A stretch of 64,000 nucleotides of DNA from the NCBI RefSeq assembly GCF_001894805.1, contig NZ_BCWX01000001.1, positions 186,001 through 250,000 on the forward strand, in the 5' to 3' direction. Under the pieces are notes generated by a model, which was given only the letters and a program-made list of their open reading frames with translations, searched no databases and was not told the DNA's origin. Positions 25,693-36,800 of this stretch are shown here, in pieces (position 1 is the first letter of the stretch; the number at the start of each line of letters is the position of its first letter). The DNA comes from Rhodococcus globerulus NBRC 14531. GTDB taxonomy: Bacteria; Actinomycetota; Actinomycetes; Mycobacteriales; Mycobacteriaceae. Made by a program: the position numbers and the translations under genes.

Positions 25693-26358
25693 ATGGCCAT
25701 CCCCCCCATTGCCGGCTACGTTCTGCCCCGCCGTGACGAGGTAACCGCGGACCGCGTCGACTGGCAACTCGACCCGTCGCGCTGCGCGCTCTTGATCCAC
25801 GACATGCAGCGTTACTTCATCGACGCCTACAACGCCGGTGAGGAGCCCATCTCCACCGCGACCGCAAACATGGTGGCGATTCGTGACGCGTGTGTTCGGG
25901 CCGGGATTCCGGTTGTCTACACGATGCAGCCGGGTGATCAGCATCCGTCCAGGCGAGGCATCCTGGCCGATTTCTGGGGCGAAGGTATGACAACCGGCCG
26001 CGATACGGAGGTGATCGACGCGCTCACGCCCGGAGAGTCCGACATCGAGGTGACGAAGTGGCGATACTCGGCATTCCAGCGCACGGATTTGCGTCAGCTC
26101 CTCGCCCGTGTCGGCCGCGATCAGTTGATCGTGACCGGCGTGTACGCGCACATGGGCTGCATGCTCAGCGCGGCCGAGGCATTCATGAGTGACGTCGAGC
26201 CGTTCATGGTCTCGGATGCCACAGCAGACTTCTCGCGCGACGAGCATCTGATGGGATTGGAATACGTCGCGAAGCGTTGTGGCCGGGTGTTCACCGCGGC
26301 CGACGTACTGGGCGCGATCAGCGTGGACGAATCCGTCGCAGAGCTCAGTGGAGTGTAA
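25693..26358 (+). CDS. dhbB: Isochorismatase without carrier domain
   Basis: 221 aa, equal to the N-terminal isochorismate-lyase part of EntB/DhbB. It hydrolyses isochorismate to 2,3-dihydro-DHB. Catalytic Asp lies in [13 protein letters not shown], with the [29 protein letters not shown] and [15 protein letters not shown] blocks of the family. It stops after the enzyme domain; the missing aryl carrier is a separate gene at 52964-53194. AGGAGCGCCCG precedes ATG 25693. Isochorismate synthase is not in the window. Confidence 0.93.
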   Translation: MAIPPIAGYVLPRRDEVTADRVDWQLDPSRCALLIHDMQRYFIDAYNAGEEPISTATANMVAIRDACVRAGIPVVYTMQPGDQHPSRRGILADFWGEGMTTGRDTEVIDALTPGESDIEVTKWRYSAFQRTDLRQLLARVGRDQLIVTGVYAHMGCMLSAAEAFMSDVEPFMVSDATADFSRDEHLMGLEYVAKRCGRVFTAADVLGAISVDESVAELSGV

Positions 26359-26362
26359 GACC

Positions 26363-26770
26363 GTGAACCGCATCATGCTCTCCGGGAAGATTCACCGTGC
26401 CACCGTCACTCAGGCGGACCTGCACTACGTCGGATCCGTGACCATCGACCAGGACCTGATGGAAGCTGCCGATCTGCTCGAAGGTGAGCAGGTGCACATC
26501 GTCGACATCGACAACGGTGCACGGCTCGAGACCTACGCCATCACCGGCGAACGAGGTTCCGGGGTGATCGGCATCAACGGCGCTGCGGCACATCTGATCT
26601 CGCCCGGGCACTTGGTGATCATCATGTCGTACCGCCACGTCGACGACCGTGAGGCGAAGTCGCTGGTACCGCGGGTCGTCCATGTCGATACGAAGAACAT
26701 GATTGTGGAACTGGGCTCGGACCCGGCGCAGCCGGTGCCCGGAGCCCGGGACCAGCTCGCCTCACGCTGA
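26363..26770 (+). CDS. panD: Aspartate 1-decarboxylase
   Basis: About 135 aa (GTG 26363; ATG 26375 also possible). It is a full Pan[22 protein letters not shown] holds the Gly-Ser self-cleavage site that generates the pyruvoyl cofactor (split here as HYVG/SVTID), followed by [21 protein letters not shown]. It makes beta-alanine from aspartate, normally for pantothenate. Its place 4 nt after the isochorismatase in the dhbA operon suggests a dedicated supply: the second NRPS adenylation domain has a beta-amino-acid-type code. Extra phosphopantetheine demand is the alternative reason. Confidence 0.93.
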   Translation: MNRIMLSGKIHRATVTQADLHYVGSVTIDQDLMEAADLLEGEQVHIVDIDNGARLETYAITGERGSGVIGINGAAAHLISPGHLVIIMSYRHVDDREAKSLVPRVVHVDTKNMIVELGSDPAQPVPGARDQLASR

Positions 26771-26783
26771 CCCCGGTAGCGGG

Positions 26784-27659
26784 TCAGGCGTGCTCGCGCC
26801 TGCGGTTTTCGAGCGACTCCACAGCTTTGTCGCGCAGCGTCCGAACTCGGGCGAGGGGACCGTCGCCGACCTGCACCCGCCAGTAGCCCGATGCGTCGAG
26901 GAGATCCTTCGTCACGCCGAGTTGTTTTGCCGTCGCGCGCAATTCGCGCACGATGGATGCTTCACCCGCGATCCACATCCAGCCGGCGCCCGTGCTCGGA
27001 CCGAGAGTGCGGGCAGCATCCGCCAACAGGCGGGCGTCCGAGATGCCGTCGCGGCGGTGCACCCACGTGACGCCGGGGAGTTCGCGCTGTTCCTCGGCGG
27101 GACCGTCGACGAGCACGGCAACGTACAGCGGCACCGAACCGTCGTGTTCCTCGACGTAACGTGCGATCGCCGGTAGCGCAGTCTCGTCACCGGCAAGCAG
27201 CCACCAGTCGGCGCCGATGGGCGGAATGGTCGACACCTTCGGGCCGGCCAGGTGCAGGGTGTCGCCGGGCTTCGCGTTGCGCGCCCAGTTACCGGCAATT
27301 CCGTGGCCGTGCAGTACGAAGTCGAGATCCAGTTCGCCGGCCTCGGCGTCGAAGCGGCGCACCGTGTAGGAGCGGGCAACCGGTGCCGGGCGCTTCGGCC
27401 AGTGCAGATGACCGTCATGCTGCTCGGGCAGCACCGGAGCTGCGGATCCCTCTTCGGGGAGGAAGATCTTCACGTAGTCGTCGGCACCCTCGGTGCGGAA
27501 CTCGGCGACGGAGAATTCACCGGACTGGAAGGTTCCCAGTTGCTCGCCTCCGACCGTGATTCGGCGCATGCGCGGTGTGACCTCGACAGTTCGGAGGACC
27601 GTCAGCTCTCGCAGAACGATCGGCAGGTCGAGCCGTCGGGACGGGGTGGTAACCGGCAT
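26784..27659 (-). CDS. Siderophore-interacting protein (ferric-siderophore reductase)
   Basis: 291 aa from ATG 27659 with AGAGGA upstream. FAD-binding region carries RSYTVRRFDAEAGELDLDFV; the C-terminal NAD(P)H region has WWLLAGDETALPAI and WMWIAGEASIVRELR, as in ViuB/SIP proteins. These release iron from ferric siderophores by reduction in the cytoplasm. It is convergent with panD (13 nt apart) and divergent from NRPS1, sharing the iron box at 27728-27746. Confidence 0.92.
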   Translation of the reverse strand: MPVTTPSRRLDLPIVLRELTVLRTVEVTPRMRRITVGGEQLGTFQSGEFSVAEFRTEGADDYVKIFLPEEGSAAPVLPEQHDGHLHWPKRPAPVARSYTVRRFDAEAGELDLDFVLHGHGIAGNWARNAKPGDTLHLAGPKVSTIPPIGADWWLLAGDETALPAIARYVEEHDGSVPLYVAVLVDGPAEEQRELPGVTWVHRRDGISDARLLADAARTLGPSTGAGWMWIAGEASIVRELRATAKQLGVTKDLLDASGYWRVQVGDGPLARVRTLRDKAVESLENRRREHA

Positions 27660-27727
27660 GAGCGAATTCCTCTCGCGAATGGACCTATCTATACCCAGGG
27701 TGTCAGACGGCGCCAACTCGCTCTCCA

Positions 27728-27746
27728 GTAGGGTAGGTAACCCTAA
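27728..27746. promoter_or_regulatory. Iron box between siderophore reductase and NRPS1
   Basis: GTAGGGTAGGTAACCCTAA matches about 14 of 19 positions of the IdeR/DmdR consensus by hand count. It sits 69 nt before the reductase start and 55 nt before the NRPS1 start and should serve both. Confidence 0.7.
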
Positions 27747-27800
27747 CCCTTGGTGCGTTCGAGAGAGCGATCAGGGCTTGCAGGACTGCGAGGAGATCCA

Positions 27801-30800
27801 GTGGTGTCGAGGAAGCGTCTGGCGTTGACGGCTGCGCAGGCAGGGATGTGGTTCGCGCAACAACTCGACCCGCAGAACCCCACTTTTGTCACCGGTCAAT
27901 GCATCGAGATCGTCGGCCCGCTCGACCCGTCCGTCCTCGCGCGCGCTGTGGATCGTGTGGTCGCGGAAACCCCGTCGCTCATGGCGAGGTTCGCCGTGGA
28001 CTCCGGCGAGGTGTATCAGGAACTCGGCGCCTGGGAGTACCCCGGGACGGATGTTGTCGCACGTGAGAGCTTTGAGGTCGCGCTCACGGAGATGCGTGAA
28101 CAGCTCCGGATGCCCCTCGATCCGAGCGCCGGTCCGGGATGCGTGGTCACTATTTTCACGCTAGGACCGTCGCACCACGCGTTGTTCTTCCGCGTCCACC
28201 ACACGTTGATCGACGTCTACGGGTACAGCTTGCTCGGCCGCAGGATCGTCGCCGTTCACAATGCCGAGGTTCGGGGCAAGGAACCGCCGGCCAACCGCTT
28301 CGACCCACTCGAGGTGATCCTCGACCAGGACGCCGCTCGCGCGGATTCCGACGCTCAGAGCCTCGATCGGGACTTCTGGTCGGCCGAACTGCTCGGCGCC
28401 CAGGAGTCGGTGAGTCTCTCGCGGATCGCAAGCCCGCCCGCGTCGTCCGTTGCACGGACGCTTCAGTCCCACACCACGCTGATCTCCGCAGCATCGGCAG
28501 AGCGCATCACTGCCGCCGGACGCGTTGTCGAGGGAAGTTGGGCCGACGTCGTCACGGCTGCAGTGGCGGCGTACCTGGCACGTTCGAATGGCAGCCTCGA
28601 CGTGACGCTCGGATTCCCGTCGATGAATCGTATGGGCACCGTTGCCGCAAAAGTTCTGACCACCGCAGTCAACGTCCTGCCATTGCGCATCGCGGTCGAC
28701 CCGAATTCGAATCTCATCGACCTGGCTGCGGGCGTCCGCGCTGCGGTAAAGCGCACGGCCCCGCACGCCGCGTATCGCTCCGAGGCAATCCACCGGGACC
28801 TGCGACTGCCCGCGAGCAGCGCCGGCCCCGTCGGCCCGACGGTCAACATCAAGCCGTTCGGCGACACCCTGCGTTTCGACGGGGCCGGCGCGACAGTCCA
28901 CTCATTGGCCCGTGGTCCTGTCCATGACATCGCCTTCATCGTGCGTCGTCTCGACGAGACCGGCGAGCTCGAGATTCAGATCGACGCCGACGCAGACCGC
29001 TACACGGGTGCGGAGCTCGCGCGCCATGCTTCGGCTCTCACCAAATTGCTCGAATCCGTCACCGCCGAGGGGACTGGCGCCGCGATTGCTCAGGTGTCGC
29101 TCCTCGAACCGGAAGCCCTGCAGATCCTCGCCGAATGGGGCGGGCGAGCAACAGCTTTCGATGACTACTGCCCTGACGTCATGGACCTGTTCGACGCCCA
29201 GGTCGACGAGCACGGTGACAATCTTGCTCTGGTTGCCGGCGCTGAACGGCTGAGCTATGCCGAATTGGCTGCGCGCGTCGACGCTTTGGCAGCCGAACTG
29301 TCCTCCCGCGGCGCCGGCCCGGAGTCGCTGGTCGCGCTGGCTCTGCCACGATGTGCGTCGGCCGTGGTTGCGCTCCTCGCGGTGCTGCGCTGCGGCGGTG
29401 CGTACATTCCGCTCGACCCGCAGTTCCCCTCGTCGCGACTCGAGTACATGCTTGACGACGCTCGGCCGGCGATCCTGCTGACCGCCGCGAGCTTCACCGA
29501 TCGGATTTCGGTCCCAGAAGATACTGCCGTCGCAACAATCGCCGGTGACGAGATCAGTTGGTCGGCAGCAGCATCCAGCGCGGCGAGCGGGGCGCGTGTC
29601 GCGCCGGCCAACACCGCCTACGTCATCTACACCTCCGGTTCCACGGGAAACCCCAAGGGAGTGATGCTGGACCGCCGCGCCCTGGCACGGTTTGTCCGCT
29701 CGGCCACGGATCTCACGAGTATCGGCGCGCACACGCGGTTGCTCGCCCTGACTACTCTGTCCTTCGACATTGCGGTCCTCGAACTGTTTGTCCCGCTCAC
29801 CGCGGGCGGATCGGTGATCCTCGCCGACGAGAATCAGGCCAAGGAACCGGCAGCCATTGCGGCACTGGTGAGTTCGGAGTCCGTCACGGCGGTGCAGGCG
29901 ACTCCCTCGCAGTGGGGGACGGTGCTCGAACACGGCGTAACCGATCTGGCTGCAGTCGACGTCCTGGTGGGCGGTGAGGCCTTGCCCACCCGGACGGCGC
30001 AGCAGTTGAGTGAGCTGGCCCGTTCGGTGCAGAACATGTACGGACCCACCGAGGCCACGGTGTGGTGCACCAGCACCCCGGTTTTGCCGAACATCGACTG
30101 GACAGGCTCGATCGGCCGGCCGTTCGCGGGCACCGCCGCAGTGGTGCTGGATCGCTACCTGCAACCAGTCAATGTTGGCGCGATCGGCGAACTGTACGTT
30201 GCGGGAACACAACTCGCGCGCGGCTACCGCGGTCGACCTGACCTGACGGCAACCCGATTTGTGGCCGACCCGTTCGGACGCGGCCGGATGTACCGAACCG
30301 GCGACCTGGTGCGGTGGACCGAATCCGGTCAGCTCGAATACCTCGGCCGAGGCGACGATCAGGTGAAGGTGCGTGGGCACCGTATCGAACTCGGCGAGAT
30401 CGAGACCGTGGCAGGGGAGTTCGACACAGTCGGTGCCTGCGTCGCGGTCGCTCGAAGCGACGGCAGTGGCACCGTTCATCTGGTCGCCTACGTCACGGCC
30501 GTGGAGAGCGCTCACGTCGATCTTCCGGCACTGCGAGCATTCATAGCCGATCGTCTACCCGCGTACATGGTGCCGTCGGCGATTGTCGTCATGGACGAGT
30601 TCCCGCTTACCCCCAACCTCAAGATCGACCGGAAGGCATTGCCGGCGCCGGACTTCGGGGATGCGGACACGGGGCGTTCAGCCGAGACGGCTGCGGAGAT
30701 CGCACTGTCCGGCATGTTTGCCGACCTGCTGGGGCTCACCGTGGTGGGCGTCGATGCAGACTTCTTCACACTCGGCGGCACGTCGCTCTCCGCGACAAGA

Positions 30801-33800
30801 CTCGTGGCCCGTCTCAAATCCGCACTCGGAGTGGAACTGTCGCTGCGTGACGTCTTCGATACGCCGACGGTGGCCGGACTGGCGCTACGGGTGGAATCCG
30901 CTGCGCCGGCTCGTCCCGCCATTGTGGCGCACGAGCGGACCGACATTGTGCCGCTGTCGTCGGCGCAGCAGTCGTTGTGGTTCGTTCACCAGACCCAGGG
31001 TCCATCCGCTACCTACAACATTCCGTTTGCGCTGCACCTGAACGGCGCAGTGGACGCGACAGCGCTGAAAAATGCGGTTGCGGCAGTTGTCGCCCGGCAT
31101 CGGGTACTGCGCACGGTTGTCGTCGACATCGACGGTGTGGGGTTCGGTCGGGTACTCGATGCGGAGCCGGAGTTCACCGACAGTGAGGTCTCCGAGGTGG
31201 ACGTGCAGTCCGCGCTGCTGACCGCGGCCTGTGTGCCGTTCGATCTCGAACATGACATTCCGGTACGGGCTCACCTGGTGCGGTCCGGCACCGACACCGC
31301 AGTCCTGCTGTTGGTCATTCACCACATCGCGGGTGACGAGTGGTCGGCCGGACCGATGCTCACCGATCTGGCAGCGGTCTACAACGGGGAGCAGCTGCCG
31401 GCCGAGCAGCCTCGAATTCAATACTCGGACTTCGCGATCTGGCAGCGCGAGTGCGCAGAAGATCCTGACCTGAGCGCGTCCACCGACCGGCAGCTCGCGT
31501 ACTGGCGAGACCTGTTCTCCGGTGCCCCCGAAGAATTGCAGCTGCCGTACGACCGTGCTCGCCCAGCAGTGCCGACGTGGCGCGGCGGCGAGGTCTGGAC
31601 CCACACCGGTGCAGGCGTGGTGCACGGACTGCGATCGGTGACCGAGAAGTCGGGCTCCACGATGTTCATGCTGGCGCAAGCGGCGGTCGCAGTTCTGCTG
31701 TCGAAACTCGGTGCCGGTGAGGACATCACGCTCGGTGCCCCGATTGCAGGCCGGGTGGACGGCAGCCTCGAAGATACCGTCGGATTCTTTGTCACTACGG
31801 TGGCGCAGCGGGTCGATCTGACCGGGCGCCCCTCGCTGGCCGAGGTGCTCTCACGCGTGCGACGCGGCGCCCTGGACGGGTTTGCGCACCAGGACGTCGC
31901 GTTCGAGCAGGTAGTCGACGCGGTGGGCGTGACACGATCTCTCGCCCGGCATCCCTTGTTCCAGACGATGGTTCAGCATCGCACACCGCACTCCGTACCC
32001 AGCTTCACCGGACTGGCGGTCAGCCCGTCGTACGTTTCCACGGGCACCGCGAAGTTCGACCTGACCTTCGAGTTCGTGGAACTTGCCGACGGACTCGACG
32101 TGCGGATCGAGTACGCGGAGGATCTTTTCGATCGGGTGACGGCAGAGACCATCGCGGTTCGCTTGCGCACGGTCCTCGAGCATTTTGCCACGGATACGGG
32201 CGCCGGCCTGCAGAGCGTGGACGTGTTGTTGCCGGCCGAACGAAATGCCCAGTCGGTCGAAGGTCACACAACCCGTCTGTTGCCCGAACTGCTGGACGAC
32301 GCTGAACATGAGTTCGCCGATCACGTGGCCTTGATCTGTGGACCGGACGAGTACACGTACCGGGAGCTGGCTGATCGCTCGAACAGGTTGGCGCGGTTAC
32401 TGATCCAGCGTGGTATCGGCACCGACGTGGTGGTGGGCATCGCCGTCGGGCGGAGCATCGAGTGTGTAGTTGCGCTCCGCGCCGTGATTGCCGCCGGCGC
32501 GGCGTACCTGCCGATCGATCCGTCGTATCCGCGTGCGCGCATCGAGTACATGCTCGCCGACGCCGATCCGGCGCTCGTGATTGTCGACGCCGATACCGTG
32601 CAGTGGATTCGGCCGGACTCGGAGGATGCGACCATCGCAGAACTCGAGGCCGCCGCTGCCGGCCTTCGCGGCGACCGGGTCGGCAGAGTCGTGTCGCCTG
32701 CCGCTGCGGCGTACGTCGTCTACACCTCCGGCTCCACCGGTCAGCCCAAGGGTGTGATGGGAACTGCAGGCGCACTGGCTAATCGCTTGGTCTGGCAGCG
32801 TGATCTCGTGCGCGCCGACGGATGGGCGGATGTTCGGTTGGCAAAGAGTTCGATGAGCTTCATCGACGGCTCCACCGAACTGCTGGCGGGGCTCCTGGCC
32901 GGTGCCCGCTTGGTTCTCGCAGATGACGCGGAGTCTCGTGATGCCGGCGCACTCGCAGATCTCATCGACCGGCACGGCGTGCGTCAGCTCACCGCGGTGC
33001 CGAGCCTGGCTGCGGCGCTGGCACAGTTCCGAGAAGAATCGGCACACCGGGTCTCGAGTTGGTTCCTCAGTGGTGAACCGCTCACTCGCGCAGTGATCGA
33101 CTTGTTCGACGAGAAGAACACACGGGTGATCAACTCGTACGGATCCTCGGAGGTTGCCGGTGATGTGACCTTCTGGACGGCAACATCTTCCGCCAACCGA
33201 GTGCTGATCGGCGCTCCCGTTCCCGGAGTGGGTGCGCGGATACTCGACGCATACCTGCGCCCGGTGCCGGACGGGGTGACAGGTGAACTGTATGTCGAGG
33301 GCATCCAGGTTGCCCGCGGTTACCTCGGCCGACCGGAGTTGACCGCAACTCGGTTTGTCGCGGATCCGATGGGCAGCGGTGGACGGTTGTTCCGCACCGG
33401 AGATCTGGTGCGTCGCACTCGGTCCGGCGAACTCGACTTCGTTTCTCGCGCCGACGCTCAGATGAGTCTGCACGGATTCCGGATCGAACCCGGCGAGGTG
33501 GAGGCGGCGTTGGCTTCCCATCCATCCGTCGAACGAGCACTGGTTGTGGTGCGCGCGAGCGCGGCTGGGTCAGATCAGCTTGTCGGGTACGCGGTTCGGG
33601 CACCAGGCACCGCCGTGCCGGACGATTCCCAGTTGCGGGCGCATCTTCGGGACCTGCTGCCCGACTACATGATTCCCGCGGTATTCGTCGTTCTCGACGG
33701 CCTTCCCGTGCTACCCAACGGCAAGGTAGACCGCGACGCGCTCCCGGCGCCGGTACGCAGCGAGGGACGGCGAGAGGCGGCAACCGAACTGGAGCGGATC

Positions 33801-36800
33801 TACTGCGAGCTCCTTGCCGAACTCCTCGGCATCACCACCGTCGGCCCCGACGAGGACTTTTTTGCTCTGGGCGGCAACTCGTTGCTCGCCACCCGGTTGG
33901 CGTCGGCGATCCGCGCCCGCACCGGTCACGACGTGACGATCCGCGAGGTGTTCGACCTCCGTACCCCCGCCGAACTGGCTCGGGCAGCACAGATCGGGAA
34001 GGTCAGGCGGCCTGAACTGATTCGCCGGGATCACGGGGCAATCGTGCCGATGTCTGCCGCGCAGGGACGCCTGTGGTTCCTGTTCCAGCTCGAGGGCCCC
34101 AGCTCCACCTACAACATCCCGTACACCATGCATCTGCAGGGTTCAGTGGATCTGGATGCGTTGCGCGGTGCGCTGGCGCACGTTCTGAGCCAACACGAAA
34201 CACTGCGCACGGTATTCACCGCCGAGTCCGGTGACGGCGAGGCTGGGCACATCGGCTACCAGGTGGTTCGTCCGATCAGCGAGTGCGAACTGCCGTTGGA
34301 CGTTCTCGACGTGCTTCCAGCCCAACTGGAGTCGACACTCGCGCGGGAAGCCGCCTACACCTTCGACATCGCGCACGAACTGCCTGTGCGCGCTGTTCTG
34401 TTGCGCACCGGCACCGACGACGCGCACCTGATGGTGCTGGTGCATCACATCGCGGCCGACGAATGGTCTGCGCGTCCATTGGTGTCCGATCTGACCCGGG
34501 CGTACTCACACCTCGTGTCCGGCACAGCGGCGATGCCCGAACCACTACCGGTGCAGTACCGCGACTTCAGCGCGTGGCAACCCGAAGTCCTCGGTGAGGC
34601 AAGCGATCCCGAATCCGTGCTGGCCGGTCAGCTCGAGTATTGGACGGGTGCGCTTGCCGGGCAACCCGAAGAGCTTGCGCTACCCCGTGATCGGGCGCGC
34701 CCCGCGGTGTCGACGTACCGGGGATCAGCGGTTGCGTTCGATCTCGAGCCGCAAGTGCGGGCTTCTTTGGCGGCAATCGCCGCTGCCGGTGGGGCAACGA
34801 TGTTCATGCTCACCCACGCCGCAGTTGCAGTCCTGTTGGCCGAACTCGGTGCCGGGGACGACATCGTCGTCGGTTCACCGGTTGCCGGGCGCTCCGATGC
34901 CGCGCTCGAACGGGTGGTGGGCTTTTTTGTCAACACCTTGGTGCTGCGCACCGATCTGTCGGGAGACCCGACCTTCGTGCAGTTCCTGGAGCGTGTTCGC
35001 GCTACGGACCTCGATGCCTATGCGCATCAGGATGTTCCGTTCGAGCAGTTGGTCGAGGCGATGGCCCCGGCCCGTTCCCTGTCCCGCCAGCCGCTGTTCC
35101 AGATCCTGGTGCAGTACCGCGATGCCGTGGACCGGATCGAGATGGCGGGCCTCGACGCGAGTCCGGTATTCCTCGAAACCGGAACGGCCAAATTCGACTT
35201 GACGTTCGACCTCGCGGAAACCGCCGACGGCGGGATCCGTGGTCGTATCGAGTACGCCACTGATCTCTTCGATCGGGGCACGGTTGACGCATTTGCCGGG
35301 CGATTGGTCCAGGTGCTGCGGCAGTGTGCGGCAAACCCGGAACTGCGGTTGTCCCAGCTCGATTCGATGACTCGGACAGACCGGGCGGCGATCGATTCTG
35401 CCGAGTCAGGCCGTATTGTGCCGCTTGACAGTTCGCTGACCTTGCCGGGCATGTTCGCTCGCCAGGTCGCGCTCACACCGGGCGCCGTCGCCATGATCGT
35501 CGACGAGAGCGGGGAGTCGCTGACCTACACCGAATTGGATCGGCGAACCGAGCGTCTCGCCGCGACGCTTCGTGGTGTGGTGCCGGTCGGTGGCGTTGTC
35601 GCCGTGGCGGTACGACGCAGTGCCGCACTGGTAGTCACGCTGCTGGCCATCCACCGCATCGGTGCCACCTATCTTCCGCTCGACGACAGCTACCCCGTGG
35701 ATCGACTCGAGTACATGCTCGCGGACGCACGGCCGTCGTTGCTGGTGGTGGGCCCGGGTATCGAACCGTTGGACTGCCCCGCTCCGATGCTGGAGGTAGA
35801 CGAGGGCGGTACTGCAACAACGCAATCGGACACGGCTACGGCCGTGGACACGGTTGTACATCCCGACAGCGCCGCGTACCTGCTCTACACGTCCGGATCA
35901 ACCGGGCGGCCGAAGGGTGTTCTGGTCAGCCATCGCGCCGTGGTCAACCGGCTGTCGTGGATGCAAGACGAGTACCACCTCGGCAGCGACGACCGTGTGT
36001 TGCAGAAGACGCCGGCCGGGTTCGACGTGTCCGTGTGGGAGTTCTTCTGGCCCTTGATTACCGGAGCAACACTGGTGGTGGCTGCGCCGGACGGGCATCG
36101 CGATCCGCGCTACCTGCGCGACGTCGTCAAGCGACGTTCTGTCACCACAGCACACTTTGTGCCGTCGATGCTGGCTGCTTTCCTCGATCACGTGGCTGTG
36201 GAAACGGATCCTCGCCCGAAGTTGTCTCGGGTGCTGTGCAGCGGCGAAGCGCTCACGCCTGATCATCGGGATCGGTTCCACGCGTTGGTCGATGCGGAAT
36301 TGCACAACTTGTACGGACCCACCGAGGCAGCGGTGGACGTGACGGCGTCGCACATCGTTCCCGCTGTCGACACGAACTGGGTGACAATCGGGCGTCCACT
36401 GTGGAATACCCGTGTACTTGTTCTGGACGCCCGGTTGCGGCGCGTTGCACCGGGAGTTGCGGGGGAGTTGTACCTCGGCGGTGTGCAGTTGGCGCGTGGC
36501 TACCACGACCGGGCGTCATTGACGTCGGAGCGATTTGTTGCCGATCCGTTCGGAGAGTTCGGCGAAAGGCTGTACCGCACCGGCGATCTGGTGCGGTGGC
36601 GCGAGTACGGCGACGATGGCCTGGCCCTCGAATACCTCGGCCGTACGGACGGTCAGGTCAAGCTGCGTGGGCTGCGTGTCGAACTGGGCGAAATCGAGAA
36701 CGTGCTCACGTCGCATCCGACGCTGGCTCAATGCGCTGTTGTTGCGCGAGGCGGTCAGATCCACGCGTATGTCGTCCCGGTTCCGGATGCGACGATTGTC

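Noticed and set aside
28902-30515. 537-codon open frame on the minus strand inside NRPS1
   Set aside because: Low-complexity Arg/Gly/His-rich shadow of a GC-rich NRPS gene, no family motif, fully inside A1 and neighbouring domains.
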